Shown in pieces: positions 7,329-15,712 of a stretch of DNA of 64,000 nucleotides. Each line of letters begins with the position of its first letter. Position 1 is the stretch's first letter. A program made the position numbers and the translations under genes. The stretch is from Bacillus albus (GTDB lineage: Bacteria; Bacillota; Bacilli; Bacillales; Bacillaceae_G): assembly GCF_001884185.1 (NCBI RefSeq), contig NZ_MAOE01000125.1, positions 1 to 64,000 on the forward strand, given 5' to 3'. The notes below the pieces were generated by a model. That model made no database searches. It had not been told where the DNA came from and was given only the letters and a program-made list of their open reading frames with translations.

Positions 7329-7454
7329 ATGCGGCAATACACAAATAGAAATGAGGAATTAAAAATGGAAAATGAAATGAGGATATTCACATATGACAAC
7401 AATAAATATAGGGATTGTCGCGCATGTAGACGCTGGCAAGACGAGTTTGACTGA
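7329..7454 (+). CDS. possible leader peptide overlapping the tet-like gene
   Basis: A 41-codon frame starts MRQYTNRNEELKME at 7329 with GGAGAG about 12 nt upstream, and ends at 7454, about 60 nt inside the ribosomal protection gene in another frame. Classical Tet(M) genes have a regulatory leader peptide, so translational coupling or ribosome-stall sensing is conceivable. No attenuator hairpin is visible between it and the main ATG, so this is weak. Confidence 0.3.
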   Translation: MRQYTNRNEELKMENEMRIFTYDNNKYRDCRACRRWQDEFD

Positions 7455-9336
7455 GCGTATTCTTTATGAAACGAATGTGATTAAAGAAATTGGCCGAGTA
7501 GATAGTGGTAATACACAAACTGACTCAATGGAATTAGAAAGGCAGCGCGGAATTACGATTAAAGCATCTGTCGTCTCTTTCTGTATCAATGACTTAAAAG
7601 TAAATGTTATAGATACACCTGGACACGCTGATTTTATCGCTGAAGTGGAGCGATCATTTCGCGTTTTAGACGGTGCAATTTTAGTTATTTCTGCCGTTGA
7701 GGGTGTGCAAGCACAAACAAAAATTTTAATGCGCACATTACAGAAATTAAACATACCAACAATAATATTCGTAAATAAAATTGATCGTAGTGGTGCAAAT
7801 ACTGAAAAAGTTATGAAACACATAAAAGAGGTTCTTTCAAATGAAGCATTCCCCTTCTACTCTGTTCTAAACGAAGGAACGAAAGAAGCCCGGATCATTG
7901 AATACAAATCATATGACGATTGTATGGAACTGTTAGCACCATATAATGAATCATTACTTGAATCATATGTAAATAACGAAATAATACCGGACGCACTATT
8001 AAGAGAAAAACTAGAACAGCAAATACAGCAAGCAAATGTGTATCCAATCTTTTTCGGTTCAGCAATGACAGGTATAGGTGTAACTGAACTGCTCGAAAAT
8101 ATTTCAGACCTATTTCCAGCTAATAAATCGGCAGACAATGAAAGGTTATCCGGTGTTGTTTTTAAAATTGAACGTGAACCTTCTGGGGAAAAGATTGCAT
8201 ATGTAAGAGTTTTTTCTGGTAACTTACACGTTAGAAAATATGTTCATATACAGCGCGACCAGTCTCTACCACATAAGGAAAAGATTAAAAAAATGTGCAT
8301 GTTTCATAATGGAAATGCTGTTCAAACTTCTACCGTTCCTAGTGGAGAATTTTGCAAAGTGTGGGGACTAAGTGATATTAAAATTGGTGATATTATTGGT
8401 GAACGAACGGATTATATAAAAGATATTCACTTTGCCGAACCGCAAATGGAAGCTGCTATTGAAGCATTACCAAAAGAACGAATTCATGATCTATACGCTG
8501 CACTTATGGAACTATGTGAAGAAGATCCGCTCATTAAAGTGTGGAAAGATGATATTCATCATGAACTATATATTCGCCTTTTCGGTGAAGTACAAAAAGA
8601 AGTAATTGAAACAACACTTTATGATAAATATAATTTGCAGGTTACGTTTTCAAATACGCGGGTTGTATGTATTGAGAAACCAATTGGCATAGGTAATAGC
8701 GTTGAAGTAATGGGCGAAAAAGCGAATCCATTTTACGCAACAATTGGCTTTAAAACCGAACGTGGTCAGCTGAATTCTGGCATAACATATAAGTTAGGTG
8801 TTGAACTTGGATCACTTCCATTAGCATTTCATAAAGCAATTGAAGATACCATATTTCAAACGTTAAAACAAGGTTTGTACGGATGGGAAGTTACGGACAT
8901 TATCGTCACGTTAACCCATACAGGTTATGCTAGTCCTGTTACAACAGCGAGTGACTTTAGAAACTTAACACCACTCGTTTTAATGAATGCATTAAAGCAA
9001 GCCAAAACATGTGTATATGAACCAGTAAACGAGTTTGAATTAACTGTACCGGAACATGCAGTTAGTACTGCGATGTATAAGCTCGCTGCTATTCCAGCAA
9101 CTTTTAGCGAGCCGATATTCAATAATGACTCCTACCATTTAACAGGCTCATTACCTGTTGCGAAAACAGAGAACTTTAAGCGAATGCTTCATTCATTCAC
9201 TGAAGGAGAAGGAATATTTATAATGAAGCCAGCTGGCTACAAAGAACTGAAGGCTCCCTTCCCTACTCGAAAACGTGTTGATAATAATCCGCTGAATCGT
9301 AAGGATTATTTACTTCATGTGCTTAGGGCTTATTAA
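7393..9336 (+). CDS. Tet(M)-type ribosomal protection protein
   Basis: 647 residues, an EF-G-like GTPase. G1 is AHVDAGKTS (residues 10-18), switch I is RGITIKAS, G3 is DTPGHADF, and G4 is NKIDRSGAN. EF-G domains II, III-like, IV and V follow, ending with the conserved ATFSEPIF and GYKELKAPFPTRKR region. The length is close to Tet(M) at 639 residues. Such proteins release tetracycline from the 30S subunit. Chromosomal homologues occur in the B. cereus group and their resistance level is often modest or untested. Start has TGAGG upstream. A strong terminator follows. Confidence 0.85.
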   Translation: MTTINIGIVAHVDAGKTSLTERILYETNVIKEIGRVDSGNTQTDSMELERQRGITIKASVVSFCINDLKVNVIDTPGHADFIAEVERSFRVLDGAILVISAVEGVQAQTKILMRTLQKLNIPTIIFVNKIDRSGANTEKVMKHIKEVLSNEAFPFYSVLNEGTKEARIIEYKSYDDCMELLAPYNESLLESYVNNEIIPDALLREKLEQQIQQANVYPIFFGSAMTGIGVTELLENISDLFPANKSADNERLSGVVFKIEREPSGEKIAYVRVFSGNLHVRKYVHIQRDQSLPHKEKIKKMCMFHNGNAVQTSTVPSGEFCKVWGLSDIKIGDIIGERTDYIKDIHFAEPQMEAAIEALPKERIHDLYAALMELCEEDPLIKVWKDDIHHELYIRLFGEVQKEVIETTLYDKYNLQVTFSNTRVVCIEKPIGIGNSVEVMGEKANPFYATIGFKTERGQLNSGITYKLGVELGSLPLAFHKAIEDTIFQTLKQGLYGWEVTDIIVTLTHTGYASPVTTASDFRNLTPLVLMNALKQAKTCVYEPVNEFELTVPEHAVSTAMYKLAAIPATFSEPIFNNDSYHLTGSLPVAKTENFKRMLHSFTEGEGIFIMKPAGYKELKAPFPTRKRVDNNPLNRKDYLLHVLRAY

Positions 9337-9339
9337 AGT

Positions 9340-9366
9340 AAAAGAGGTGCAAATTGCACCTCTTTT
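9340..9366. terminator. bidirectional terminator
   Basis: AAAAGAGGTGCA and TGCACCTCTTTT form a perfect 12-bp stem with a 3-nt loop between two convergent genes (stops at 9336 and 9368). Confidence 0.9.
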
Positions 9367-9367
9367 T

Positions 9368-10027
9368 TTATGTATTGATAGGTTGGTTTGTCCTAATAAC
9401 TTCTTTAAGTTTTTTTATTATATTTGCTATCGCCTCAATTGAATTCTCTGTTTCAAATTCTCCAACATTTACAGAATGATTTGCATTTTTGACAACTTCA
9501 ATTTGTAAATTCGTTTTATATAACGGATCGATTTGATCTGCATTATAATGGTGATCTTTATCTCCAATTACTAATAACCCTTCATAACGACTATGTAAAA
9601 TCGAATCAAAAATTGAATCAAAAGTAAGCAAAGGTGTAAGTAGTATCATCTTTGACTTTGCAAAATCTTCTCTCTTCATTAAATCATTTGCAATTGGAAT
9701 TGTTCCGAGTGATTTCCCTAAAAACATCGATTTGCTGTATTGTTCATTTTTCAACACTTCATTTATTACGGGATTAATATCATCCATCATTACTTTCGTT
9801 ACTTCTTCTATTGGTTTATTCATTACTTGTTCGTCGTAAGAATAATGAATATGCACAACATCTATTTTCTTTTCTAGCATTAACATCGTTGCATAATAAA
9901 ATAACGGCTTATCGTAATTATATCCTGAACCTGAGAACATAAAGCAAACCGTACTAGAACCTTTTTCGATATGTGTGTAACGAATTACTTTGTCATTTAT
10001 ATGTACCTCTTTTTTAGTCCCCTTCAC
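9368..10027 (-). CDS. alpha/beta hydrolase family protein
   Basis: 219 residues, cytosolic. The fold is suggested by FMFSGSGYNYDKP (oxyanion region), the nucleophile elbow FLGKSLGTIPIA, VIGDKDHHYNAD (acid) and NANHSV (catalytic His). Substrate unknown. GTG start with GGAGGAG 6 nt upstream. It lies 21 nt after a NUDIX gene on the same strand, so the two are probably one transcript. Confidence 0.75.
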   Translation of the reverse strand: MKGTKKEVHINDKVIRYTHIEKGSSTVCFMFSGSGYNYDKPLFYYATMLMLEKKIDVVHIHYSYDEQVMNKPIEEVTKVMMDDINPVINEVLKNEQYSKSMFLGKSLGTIPIANDLMKREDFAKSKMILLTPLLTFDSIFDSILHSRYEGLLVIGDKDHHYNADQIDPLYKTNLQIEVVKNANHSVNVGEFETENSIEAIANIIKKLKEVIRTNQPINT

Positions 10028-10048
10028 CGTCTTCTCCTCCGAATACGT

Positions 10049-10516
10049 TTATTTTTGTAAAACGATATGTTCTGTATGAACTGATACATCCTTTACTTTC
10101 TCTTTTATAAACGCTGGCTGTAAATTATATGTATCTAACTCTTCTACCGGCACCCACTTAAAGAAATACGTTCTACCTTCTTCTTCCAAAACATATTGCT
10201 CTGCCCCATTTGCAGGTAATTGTTTCAGCTCTACTTCATAGTAAAAACTAATTTCATGAAACTTTCGTTCAGAAAGTGTAAAGAAATTTTCTACCGACCA
10301 TATTAATCTCTTCACCTCAATAGGAACCGCTAACTCTTCCGCAAGTTCTCGTTTTAACGCATCTTCACTATTTTCTAGCATTTTCACTCTTCCGCCTGGT
10401 ACATACCAAAAATCTTCACCGTCACCTTGCAGAATGAGTATTTTATTATCCTGTTTACAAATCGCTCCGACTCGGTAATTAAAACATGTTTCCTCTACTT
10501 TAAATGTTAGATCCAC
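10049..10516 (-). CDS. NUDIX hydrolase
   Basis: 155 residues. The Nudix box is GGRVKMLENSEDALKRELAE followed by E, giving the GX5EX7REUXEE pattern. Cleaves nucleoside diphosphates linked to another group; substrate unknown. GTG start follows AGGGGG at 7 nt. A further NUDIX gene lies at 17645 and another at 37847, each of a different subgroup by sequence. Confidence 0.88.
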   Translation of the reverse strand: MDLTFKVEETCFNYRVGAICKQDNKILILQGDGEDFWYVPGGRVKMLENSEDALKRELAEELAVPIEVKRLIWSVENFFTLSERKFHEISFYYEVELKQLPANGAEQYVLEEEGRTYFFKWVPVEELDTYNLQPAFIKEKVKDVSVHTEHIVLQK

Positions 10517-10559
10517 ACCATTTCCCCCTATATTTCATTTGAAAATCGCTATAAAACTA

Positions 10560-10751
10560 TTATGTATGTACTGTACAAATAAGATTACTGATTTTTTCCA
10601 TTTCTTCCAATGATTTTTTAACTTTCCAAAAACAATACACATCATTTGTCATCACAAGTATAAATACATATGTCACAATCACGACATACACTAGAGAAGC
10701 ATTATGGGGGACGAATGGAAACATTATCAATATACAAAACTGAAAAATCAA
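10560..10751 (-). pseudogene. small membrane protein or remnant
   Basis: 63 codons from a TTG without a ribosome-binding site. The translation has two hydrophobic stretches and a charged end (WKVKKSLEEMEKI), which looks like the C-terminal half of a small membrane protein. An in-frame stop lies 6 codons upstream. I cannot name a family. It is probably a fragment, and possibly spurious. Confidence 0.3.
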
Positions 10752-10778
10752 ATAATTTCCAAGGAATCATTATAAAAG

Positions 10779-10812
10779 ATAAAGTAAAACTTCAATAAGT
10801 GGAGTTTTTATC
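10779..10812 (+). repeat. bcr1-like repeat fragment
   Basis: A block resembling GATAAAGTGAAACTTTAATA-AGTGGGG, the edge of the larger repeat at 39143-39335, with a few mismatches. Only the 5' edge of the element is present. It lies in the spacer upstream of the ABC operon's 3' end. Confidence 0.45.
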
Positions 10813-10877
10813 TTTTTCCTGTTGTTTTTAAATATAGTTAAGACATTATTAAAAAAGATGCAAGGTCAACTTATGTG

Positions 10878-11171
10878 CTAATTAATTTTTTTTCTAGAAA
10901 AAGCGTCTTTTATTACACTTGTTAATACATTTAGGAATAGTAAAATAGCCATAACTACCGTTAATACGTTAAATTGCTTTGTTTTATAAGGAGCGAACCA
11001 TTCCGTAAAGAACTCTGAATTAACGAGACGCTCCCCAACTCCTCCTTCCTTGAAGTTCGGTATCCACGAATTCATATCAAGGATGATAAAAATTAGTTGC
11101 ATAACGAAAAATGCTCCAAGAGTTTTTAGCCAATTTCGTATTCGAATAGGACGCCATTTTTTTGATGTCAT
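10878..11171 (-). CDS. small membrane protein of the ABC-2 operon
   Basis: 97 residues with two membrane segments (about LGAFFVMQLIFIILDM and FNVLTVVMAILLFLNVL) separated by a polar loop. No family recognised. ATG at 11171 is chosen because AAGGAGG lies 9 nt upstream; a longer in-frame reading overlaps the upstream permease and lacks a site. It is last in the GntR-ATPase-permease operon and may be an accessory membrane subunit. Confidence 0.65.
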   Translation of the reverse strand: MTSKKWRPIRIRNWLKTLGAFFVMQLIFIILDMNSWIPNFKEGGVGERLVNSEFFTEWFAPYKTKQFNVLTVVMAILLFLNVLTSVIKDAFSRKKIN

Positions 11172-11200
11172 GTAAATGATCCTCCTTTTAGAACTTGCTA

Positions 11201-11818
11201 TTAAAGGGCCTTGTTCTGATAGATACGAATAGATAATATCCATGAAACCCCATAGCACCCTACTGCTATGACAGCAAATATAAGAAATAATTTCAAATCT
11301 GAAATCTCTTTTAAAAAGGTCAGTACGCCATTAGCATATTTATTTAATAAATATGGAGTATTTCGCATTAAATATATAACTCCAATAGATAAAAATATAA
11401 AAACTGGTACCAGTGTTTTCACTTTAAATGCAACAAAAAATGGGATGTAAAATGCAGTAATCAGCATGACTGCCAAGAAGCCTAGGATGTAACTTTCTAA
11501 GGAAAGTTGAAATTCCATGCTGTCTAAAATGAAATATTTCCCAACTAAACAAAATGGAATGATTACTATTGTAAAAAATAAGGTTCCAACGTATTTTGAA
11601 CTTATAATTTCCTTCCTAGTATACGGTAATGAGTTTACTAAAATATTAGCATTATCTTTATCATCAGATTGATATGTGTTAATTACAAAAACGGCACTAC
11701 AAATGATTATGACATATGCAACATCCATGCCGGCCCACAAATAGGTAACTAAAAATAAGAGATAAGCAGGTAAAAAAGTTTTTTGTAAAATCAAATCCTT
11801 TTTAATTAAATTAAGCAT
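11201..11818 (-). CDS. ABC-2 type transporter permease
   Basis: 205 residues with about six hydrophobic segments and the hallmark DDKDNANILVNSLPYTRKEI after TM2, typical of the ABC2_membrane_5 group. Forms the membrane part of an exporter with the ATPase whose gene it overlaps by 13 nt. Substrate unknown; YtrA-linked transporters are often connected to cell-wall antibiotic stress. Confidence 0.85.
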   Translation of the reverse strand: MLNLIKKDLILQKTFLPAYLLFLVTYLWAGMDVAYVIIICSAVFVINTYQSDDKDNANILVNSLPYTRKEIISSKYVGTLFFTIVIIPFCLVGKYFILDSMEFQLSLESYILGFLAVMLITAFYIPFFVAFKVKTLVPVFIFLSIGVIYLMRNTPYLLNKYANGVLTFLKEISDLKLFLIFAVIAVGCYGVSWILSIRIYQNKAL

Positions 11819-12678
11819 CTTGACTCCCCCTTTTTCATGAAATACATAATATCCTCTAAACTTGGTTTTTCAATCACCACTTCTTTATTAAATAAAGTTT
11901 CGATAGAATTTACATTTTCAATCAATCCCTCGAAACCTGTATTTGCCTTACATACAGATATAAATTCACGCTCAGTATCAAAATCTAACAGATCTAGTGG
12001 TCCTTTGACCAAAATATAATCTTCTGCAATGGCATAAATATCTTTTGTAAAAATATGCTTCCCATTTTGAATAAATGTAATATAATCGGCAATGCGGTCT
12101 AAATCCGTTGTAATATGAGATGAGAAAAAGATAGTTTTCTCACCATCCTGCATAATATTTTGTAAAACATCCAATAATTCTCTTCTAAATACCGGATCGA
12201 GTCCGGAAGTAGGCTCATCCATAATAATTAGTTCAGCATGATGTGAAAGGGCAATTGCAAGAGATGCTTTCATTTTCATTCCTTTGGAGAATGTTTTCAT
12301 TTTTTTATTTAATGGTAATTCGAACAGATCTTTATAATATGTAAATTGGTTAAAATCCCATTTTTTATAAGCAGGCGCAATAATTTTAGTAATTTCCTTT
12401 AATGTGAGTTCATCATAAAACACATTATCGTCATAAACGAAACCAATTCTTTCTTTAATTCGCTTCGCATCAGTCGAATAGTTCATGCCAAATAAGGAGA
12501 CATTTCCACTATCCGGGTTCATTAGATTCATAATCATTTTAATCGTTGTAGATTTACCTGATCCATTTCCCCCAATAAAACCCGTAACAAATCCTTTTTT
12601 TACTTCCATCGAAAAATTTTTAATTTGAAATCCTTTAAAAGATTTACTGACATTTTGAAGTTCTATTACGTTTTCCAA
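11806..12678 (-). CDS. ABC transporter ATP-binding protein
   Basis: 290 residues. Walker A GGNGSGKST (about residues 36-44), signature FSKGMKMKASLA, Walker B LIIMDEPTSGLD, and switch His in FFSSHITTDL. The C-terminal 80 residues are an extension typical of drug-export or YtrB-like ATPases. It overlaps both the regulator upstream (13 nt) and the permease downstream, so the operon is tightly coupled. Confidence 0.9.
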   Translation of the reverse strand: MENVIELQNVSKSFKGFQIKNFSMEVKKGFVTGFIGGNGSGKSTTIKMIMNLMNPDSGNVSLFGMNYSTDAKRIKERIGFVYDDNVFYDELTLKEITKIIAPAYKKWDFNQFTYYKDLFELPLNKKMKTFSKGMKMKASLAIALSHHAELIIMDEPTSGLDPVFRRELLDVLQNIMQDGEKTIFFSSHITTDLDRIADYITFIQNGKHIFTKDIYAIAEDYILVKGPLDLLDFDTEREFISVCKANTGFEGLIENVNSIETLFNKEVVIEKPSLEDIMYFMKKGESRCLI

Positions 12679-13055
12679 GAGTTTTCCTCCTCGTATAAAA
12701 TTGTAAGCATTTCTTTTAGATCATTTAAAGAAACATCCATTTGTTTAGCATTTTGAATCGCTTCACACAACTTTTCTTCAACTGTCTTTAATTTTTTTTC
12801 TTTCATAGTTTCAATGTTTTGTTCTGCTACAAAGGACCCCCTTCCGACAATTGAATAAATAAAACCGTCTTTTTCCAGTTCTTCATATGCTCTTTTCGTT
12901 GTAATAATACTTACTCTTAAATCTTTTGCTAACTGACGCATTGAAGGAAGAGCATCTCCTTGCTTTAAATCACCTAGTAAAATAAGTTTTTTTATTTGGA
13001 CGCCAATTTGTTCATAAATAGGTTCCTTTGAAGTGTTCGTAATAACGATTTGCAT
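12666..13055 (-). CDS. GntR family regulator, YtrA subfamily
   Basis: 129 residues: the winged helix (EQIGVQIKKLILLGDLKQGD, PSMRQLAKDLRVSIITTKRA, YEELEKDGFIYSIVGRGSFV) is followed by only a short helical tail of about 50 residues, which defines the YtrA type. First gene of the ABC operon, which it probably autorepresses through the palindrome at 13077-13103. Confidence 0.9.
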   Translation of the reverse strand: MQIVITNTSKEPIYEQIGVQIKKLILLGDLKQGDALPSMRQLAKDLRVSIITTKRAYEELEKDGFIYSIVGRGSFVAEQNIETMKEKKLKTVEEKLCEAIQNAKQMDVSLNDLKEMLTILYEEENSWKT

Positions 13056-13076
13056 GCAAATACCTCTTTTTAAAAA

Positions 13077-13103
13077 TATTGTATATATACTTTATATACA
13101 ATA
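13077..13103 (-). promoter_or_regulatory. YtrA-type operator
   Basis: Perfect inverted repeat: TATTGTATATA, 5-nt spacer TACTT, TATATACAATA. It lies 22 nt upstream of the regulator start, where the promoter must be. A minus-strand TTTACA box lies further upstream. This is the expected site for autoregulation by the GntR protein. Confidence 0.75.
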
Positions 13104-13191
13104 TATACTATCGCATATTGTAAATCAACAGAAAATTTCCAAAATATAGTCATAAACACAATCTAATAATAGTAATTCATACAACTTATTT

Positions 13192-13260
13192 ATACGGGGC
13201 TTCCTCATATTTGCTCGATTTTGAGGTGGAAGTCTTACTGCTATCTAATGCGGTATAAAG
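13192..13260 (+). repeat. bcr1-like repeat relic
   Basis: Resembles the 3' half of the element at 39143-39292: TTTTGAGGTGG-AGTCTTACTG and TAATGCGG-TAAAG are shared, with an internal deletion. It lies directly before the 5'-truncated frame at 13259, so element insertion or rearrangement may have removed the start of that gene. Confidence 0.5.
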
Positions 13261-13401
13261 ACTACGTTGTGTTTTAGGCACAGCTGGTAGTGTGAAAGCA
13301 ATAGAGTTTGAAACAGAAGAACAATCTGAGGGAGTTGATATGAAGTTAGACTGGAATGAAGATGACGAAGAAGGATTAAAAAAGATGTTTCCTAAGTTAT
13401 A
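13259..13401 (+). pseudogene. 5'-truncated gene remnant
   Basis: Reading GTAGSVKAIEFETEEQSEG then KLDWNEDDEEGLK is protein-like and ends, after a one-base shift in the A run near 13379, as KMFPKL and a stop at 13399-13401. There is no start codon: the frame begins inside a bcr1 relic. Family unknown. The acidic C-terminus suggests the tail of a small cytosolic protein. Confidence 0.4.
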
Positions 13402-13449
13402 GGACATGTACGGGGAAGAATCGATAGAGTGGTAGATTTTTTAATTGCA

Positions 13450-13485
13450 AAAAACGCCTTGTTTCTTTCGTAACAAGGCGTTTTT
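13450..13485. terminator. strong bidirectional terminator
   Basis: AAAAACGCCTTGTT pairs perfectly with AACAAGGCGTTTTT (14 bp, 8-nt loop). It separates two gene remnants and is probably a leftover of formerly convergent genes. Confidence 0.85.
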
Positions 13486-13498
13486 CATGATACTATGT

Positions 13499-13600
13499 TT
13501 AAATTGTTATCTTCCCACTTTCCCACCACTTCATGAAAGTTTCTAACGAAGGAGCAACCCAAGTTCTACTATCATTTTTATGATTCCATCTTATGTGCAA
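13499..13600 (-). pseudogene. C-terminal remnant of a SMI1/KNR4 (SUKH) protein
   Basis: The frame reads IRWNHKNDSRTWVAPSLETF followed by MKWWESGKITI and stop. The RWNH and SRTWVAPSLETF pattern matches the end of SUKH proteins. No start and no N-terminal part exist. A second trace of immunity-type genes in this window, away from the toxin array. Confidence 0.45.
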
Positions 13601-13629
13601 TCAAGTATATTCAAAGGGCTCATCTAAAT

Positions 13630-14655
13630 TTATTGATACCACTTTTCTAACAAATCTTTCTCCCTCTCGCCTGAAATACCTGCTTTTAATTCCCATTCGT
13701 CCACACTCTTCATCCACTCATACACATCTGTAACTGTATGTTCTAATCTTCTAAAAGTAAGCCCTTCTTTCACAGCACTATCTATACTAATAGAAAAACC
13801 ACCTTTCCACGGCTTCGTCTCACCTTCTAATGAAAAAGTTTCTGGAAGCCATAGTGGCATCTCTGTCCAAGGCTGTACTTTATGTTCATTCATAAATGAT
13901 TCATCTACCCAAACGAATGCAGCATCACTATTTGTAACCTTTTTACACGTATTTAATAGCTCTTCCATCGTCAATTCATAACTTGGACCTGTTACATTGA
14001 ATATACCTGCTTTATTGTTTTCTGCCATGTTTAGTCCCCAGTTTGCGACGTCTTTTATATCAACTACCTGCACTGGGCGGTCTTTTCTTCCTGGAACTAA
14101 CACTTCTCCTCCCTTTGCTACACGCCCAATCCAGTATGGAAGCCGGTCTGTATAATCATACATACCTGAAAGAAGTCCTGCTCTTACGTGTAAAACACGC
14201 CCCGGCCAATACTTCTCTGCTTCTTTTTCACACAATACTTTCAGCGCACCATAATACTCATAAGGAGAAACTTCACCATTCTCCACAGCCTTTAATTGAT
14301 CACCCGTAGGTTCAGCTTGTAATATATAATCTTCTTTTATTTGATGCGGAATCCAATCTTTATATACAGAAAGACTTGAAATGAATATATAATGCTTTAT
14401 ATTATTCTGTAAGACTTCTCCGATATTTTTAATGTGATGTGGAGAAAATCCACACGTATCGACTACCGCGTCCCATTTTCGATTTTCTAAACTTGAAACA
14501 TCATTATTTCTATCACCAATTAACTGCTCTACTTCAGGAAAAATTTCTTTATTTGTTCCGCGATTAAATAATGTAACTTCATGCCCTCTTTTTAATGCCT
14601 CTTCTACAAAACCTCTTCCTAAAAATCGTGTACCACCTAGAATTAAAATTTTCAT
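13630..14655 (-). CDS. NAD-dependent epimerase/dehydratase family (extended SDR) protein
   Basis: 341 residues. N-terminal Rossmann motif GGTRFLGRGFVEEAL (GxxxxGxG type, residues 8-22), then SSLSVYKDW and the downstream YYGALKVLCEKE (YxxxK catalytic pair). Substrate unknown; homologues are annotated as nucleotide-sugar or isoflavone-reductase-like. ATG preceded by GGGGGAGAACC. Stands alone, followed by the serine hydrolase gene on the same strand upstream. Confidence 0.85.
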   Translation of the reverse strand: MKILILGGTRFLGRGFVEEALKRGHEVTLFNRGTNKEIFPEVEQLIGDRNNDVSSLENRKWDAVVDTCGFSPHHIKNIGEVLQNNIKHYIFISSLSVYKDWIPHQIKEDYILQAEPTGDQLKAVENGEVSPYEYYGALKVLCEKEAEKYWPGRVLHVRAGLLSGMYDYTDRLPYWIGRVAKGGEVLVPGRKDRPVQVVDIKDVANWGLNMAENNKAGIFNVTGPSYELTMEELLNTCKKVTNSDAAFVWVDESFMNEHKVQPWTEMPLWLPETFSLEGETKPWKGGFSISIDSAVKEGLTFRRLEHTVTDVYEWMKSVDEWELKAGISGEREKDLLEKWYQ

Positions 14656-14754
14656 GGTTCTCCCCCATTCGTATTAATAACCCTTCCTAATGTTTAACGA
14701 TTTTTTATTGAGGAAAGCTACGGGGAGCATTTAAATTTTTCTACAAGTTCACCA

Positions 14755-15689
14755 TTACTCTTTCAAAAGTATATACTCTTTAATTAATCTCCATCTATCC
14801 TTTGCTTCTGGCACAACTTCAGAAGCAATCACCACCACCAATTCCTTCTCCGGAATACAACAAATCATATTCCCACCATCACCCATAGCACAGTATGAAA
14901 AGATTCCATTTTCTTCTCGTAACCACCATAAGTAACCATATTGATTTTGGTTCATTGTTGTCGATTCTTTTATCCATGATCTTGATAGTATTTGCTTTCC
15001 ATTATGAATACCTTCATTCAAATATAGCTGTCCAAACTTAGCCATATCTTTAACTGTTAACGTTAGTCCCCAGCTGCCTGTTGAAATACCATTTGGATCA
15101 TGAACCCATCCCTTTACATCTTTTCCGAATAAGTCATCGAATCCAAATGCTTTCATATTATAGTTTGGAATTTCTCTCATGCCGAGTGGCTGAAATAAGT
15201 ATTCATTCGCAAATTCACGTGCATTTTTTCCTGTTACGCTCATTATGATTGCTGATAATAAATGAGCTCCTGCAGATGAGTATTTAAAAGACCCAATTTC
15301 TCCGCCTTGTCCAATCCTATTCAATGTATACTGTACCCAATCTCGTTGCGTACATAGTTCTTCTAACGGTTCCTGCCAGTCTACGAAAGGATGTGGAGCT
15401 GTCATCGTAAGAAGATGACCTACTGTTATTTCAGGTGAATGAACGTTATATTCCGAGAAAAATTCTATTACTTTTTGATCAACACTTTTTATATAGCCCT
15501 TATCTATACATATCCCAATTAACGCAGAGATTATCGTTTTTGTAACTGACGCTACATGAAACGCATCATCTGGACTGTAACCATTATAATAATTTTCAAA
15601 AACAACATTATCTTTCTGCACTACTAACATACCATTAATATTTTGTATTCTTCTTTTATAATACAGTCTAGCTTTTCAGCAGTTTGCAT
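14755..15689 (-). pseudogene. serine hydrolase (beta-lactamase family) with frameshifted N-terminus
   Basis: The frame 14755-15630 encodes 291 residues with SVTK (SxxK nucleophile motif, close to the N-terminus), YSSAG and a C-terminal CAMGDGG. It resembles class C beta-lactamase-like esterases. The only good ribosome-binding site (AAGGGGGAAG) precedes an ATG at 15689 that reads MQTAEKLDCIIKEEYK and then runs out of frame. Adding one A to the AAAA run gives NINGMLVVQKDN, a natural join. So the gene appears to have lost one base. A short product from the ATG at 15630 remains possible, with the catalytic core complete. Confidence 0.7.
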
Positions 15690-15712
15690 TGTTCTTCCCC
15701 CTTAATCAACGA

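Noticed and set aside
7329-7393. Classical Tet(M) attenuator
   Set aside because: No terminator hairpin lies in the leader, so only the short overlapping frame was kept as a weak lead.
13186-13407. Minus-strand Ser-rich frame of 73 codons
   Set aside because: It lies antisense to a gene remnant and the bcr1 relic, has low-complexity Ser composition and no ribosome-binding site.
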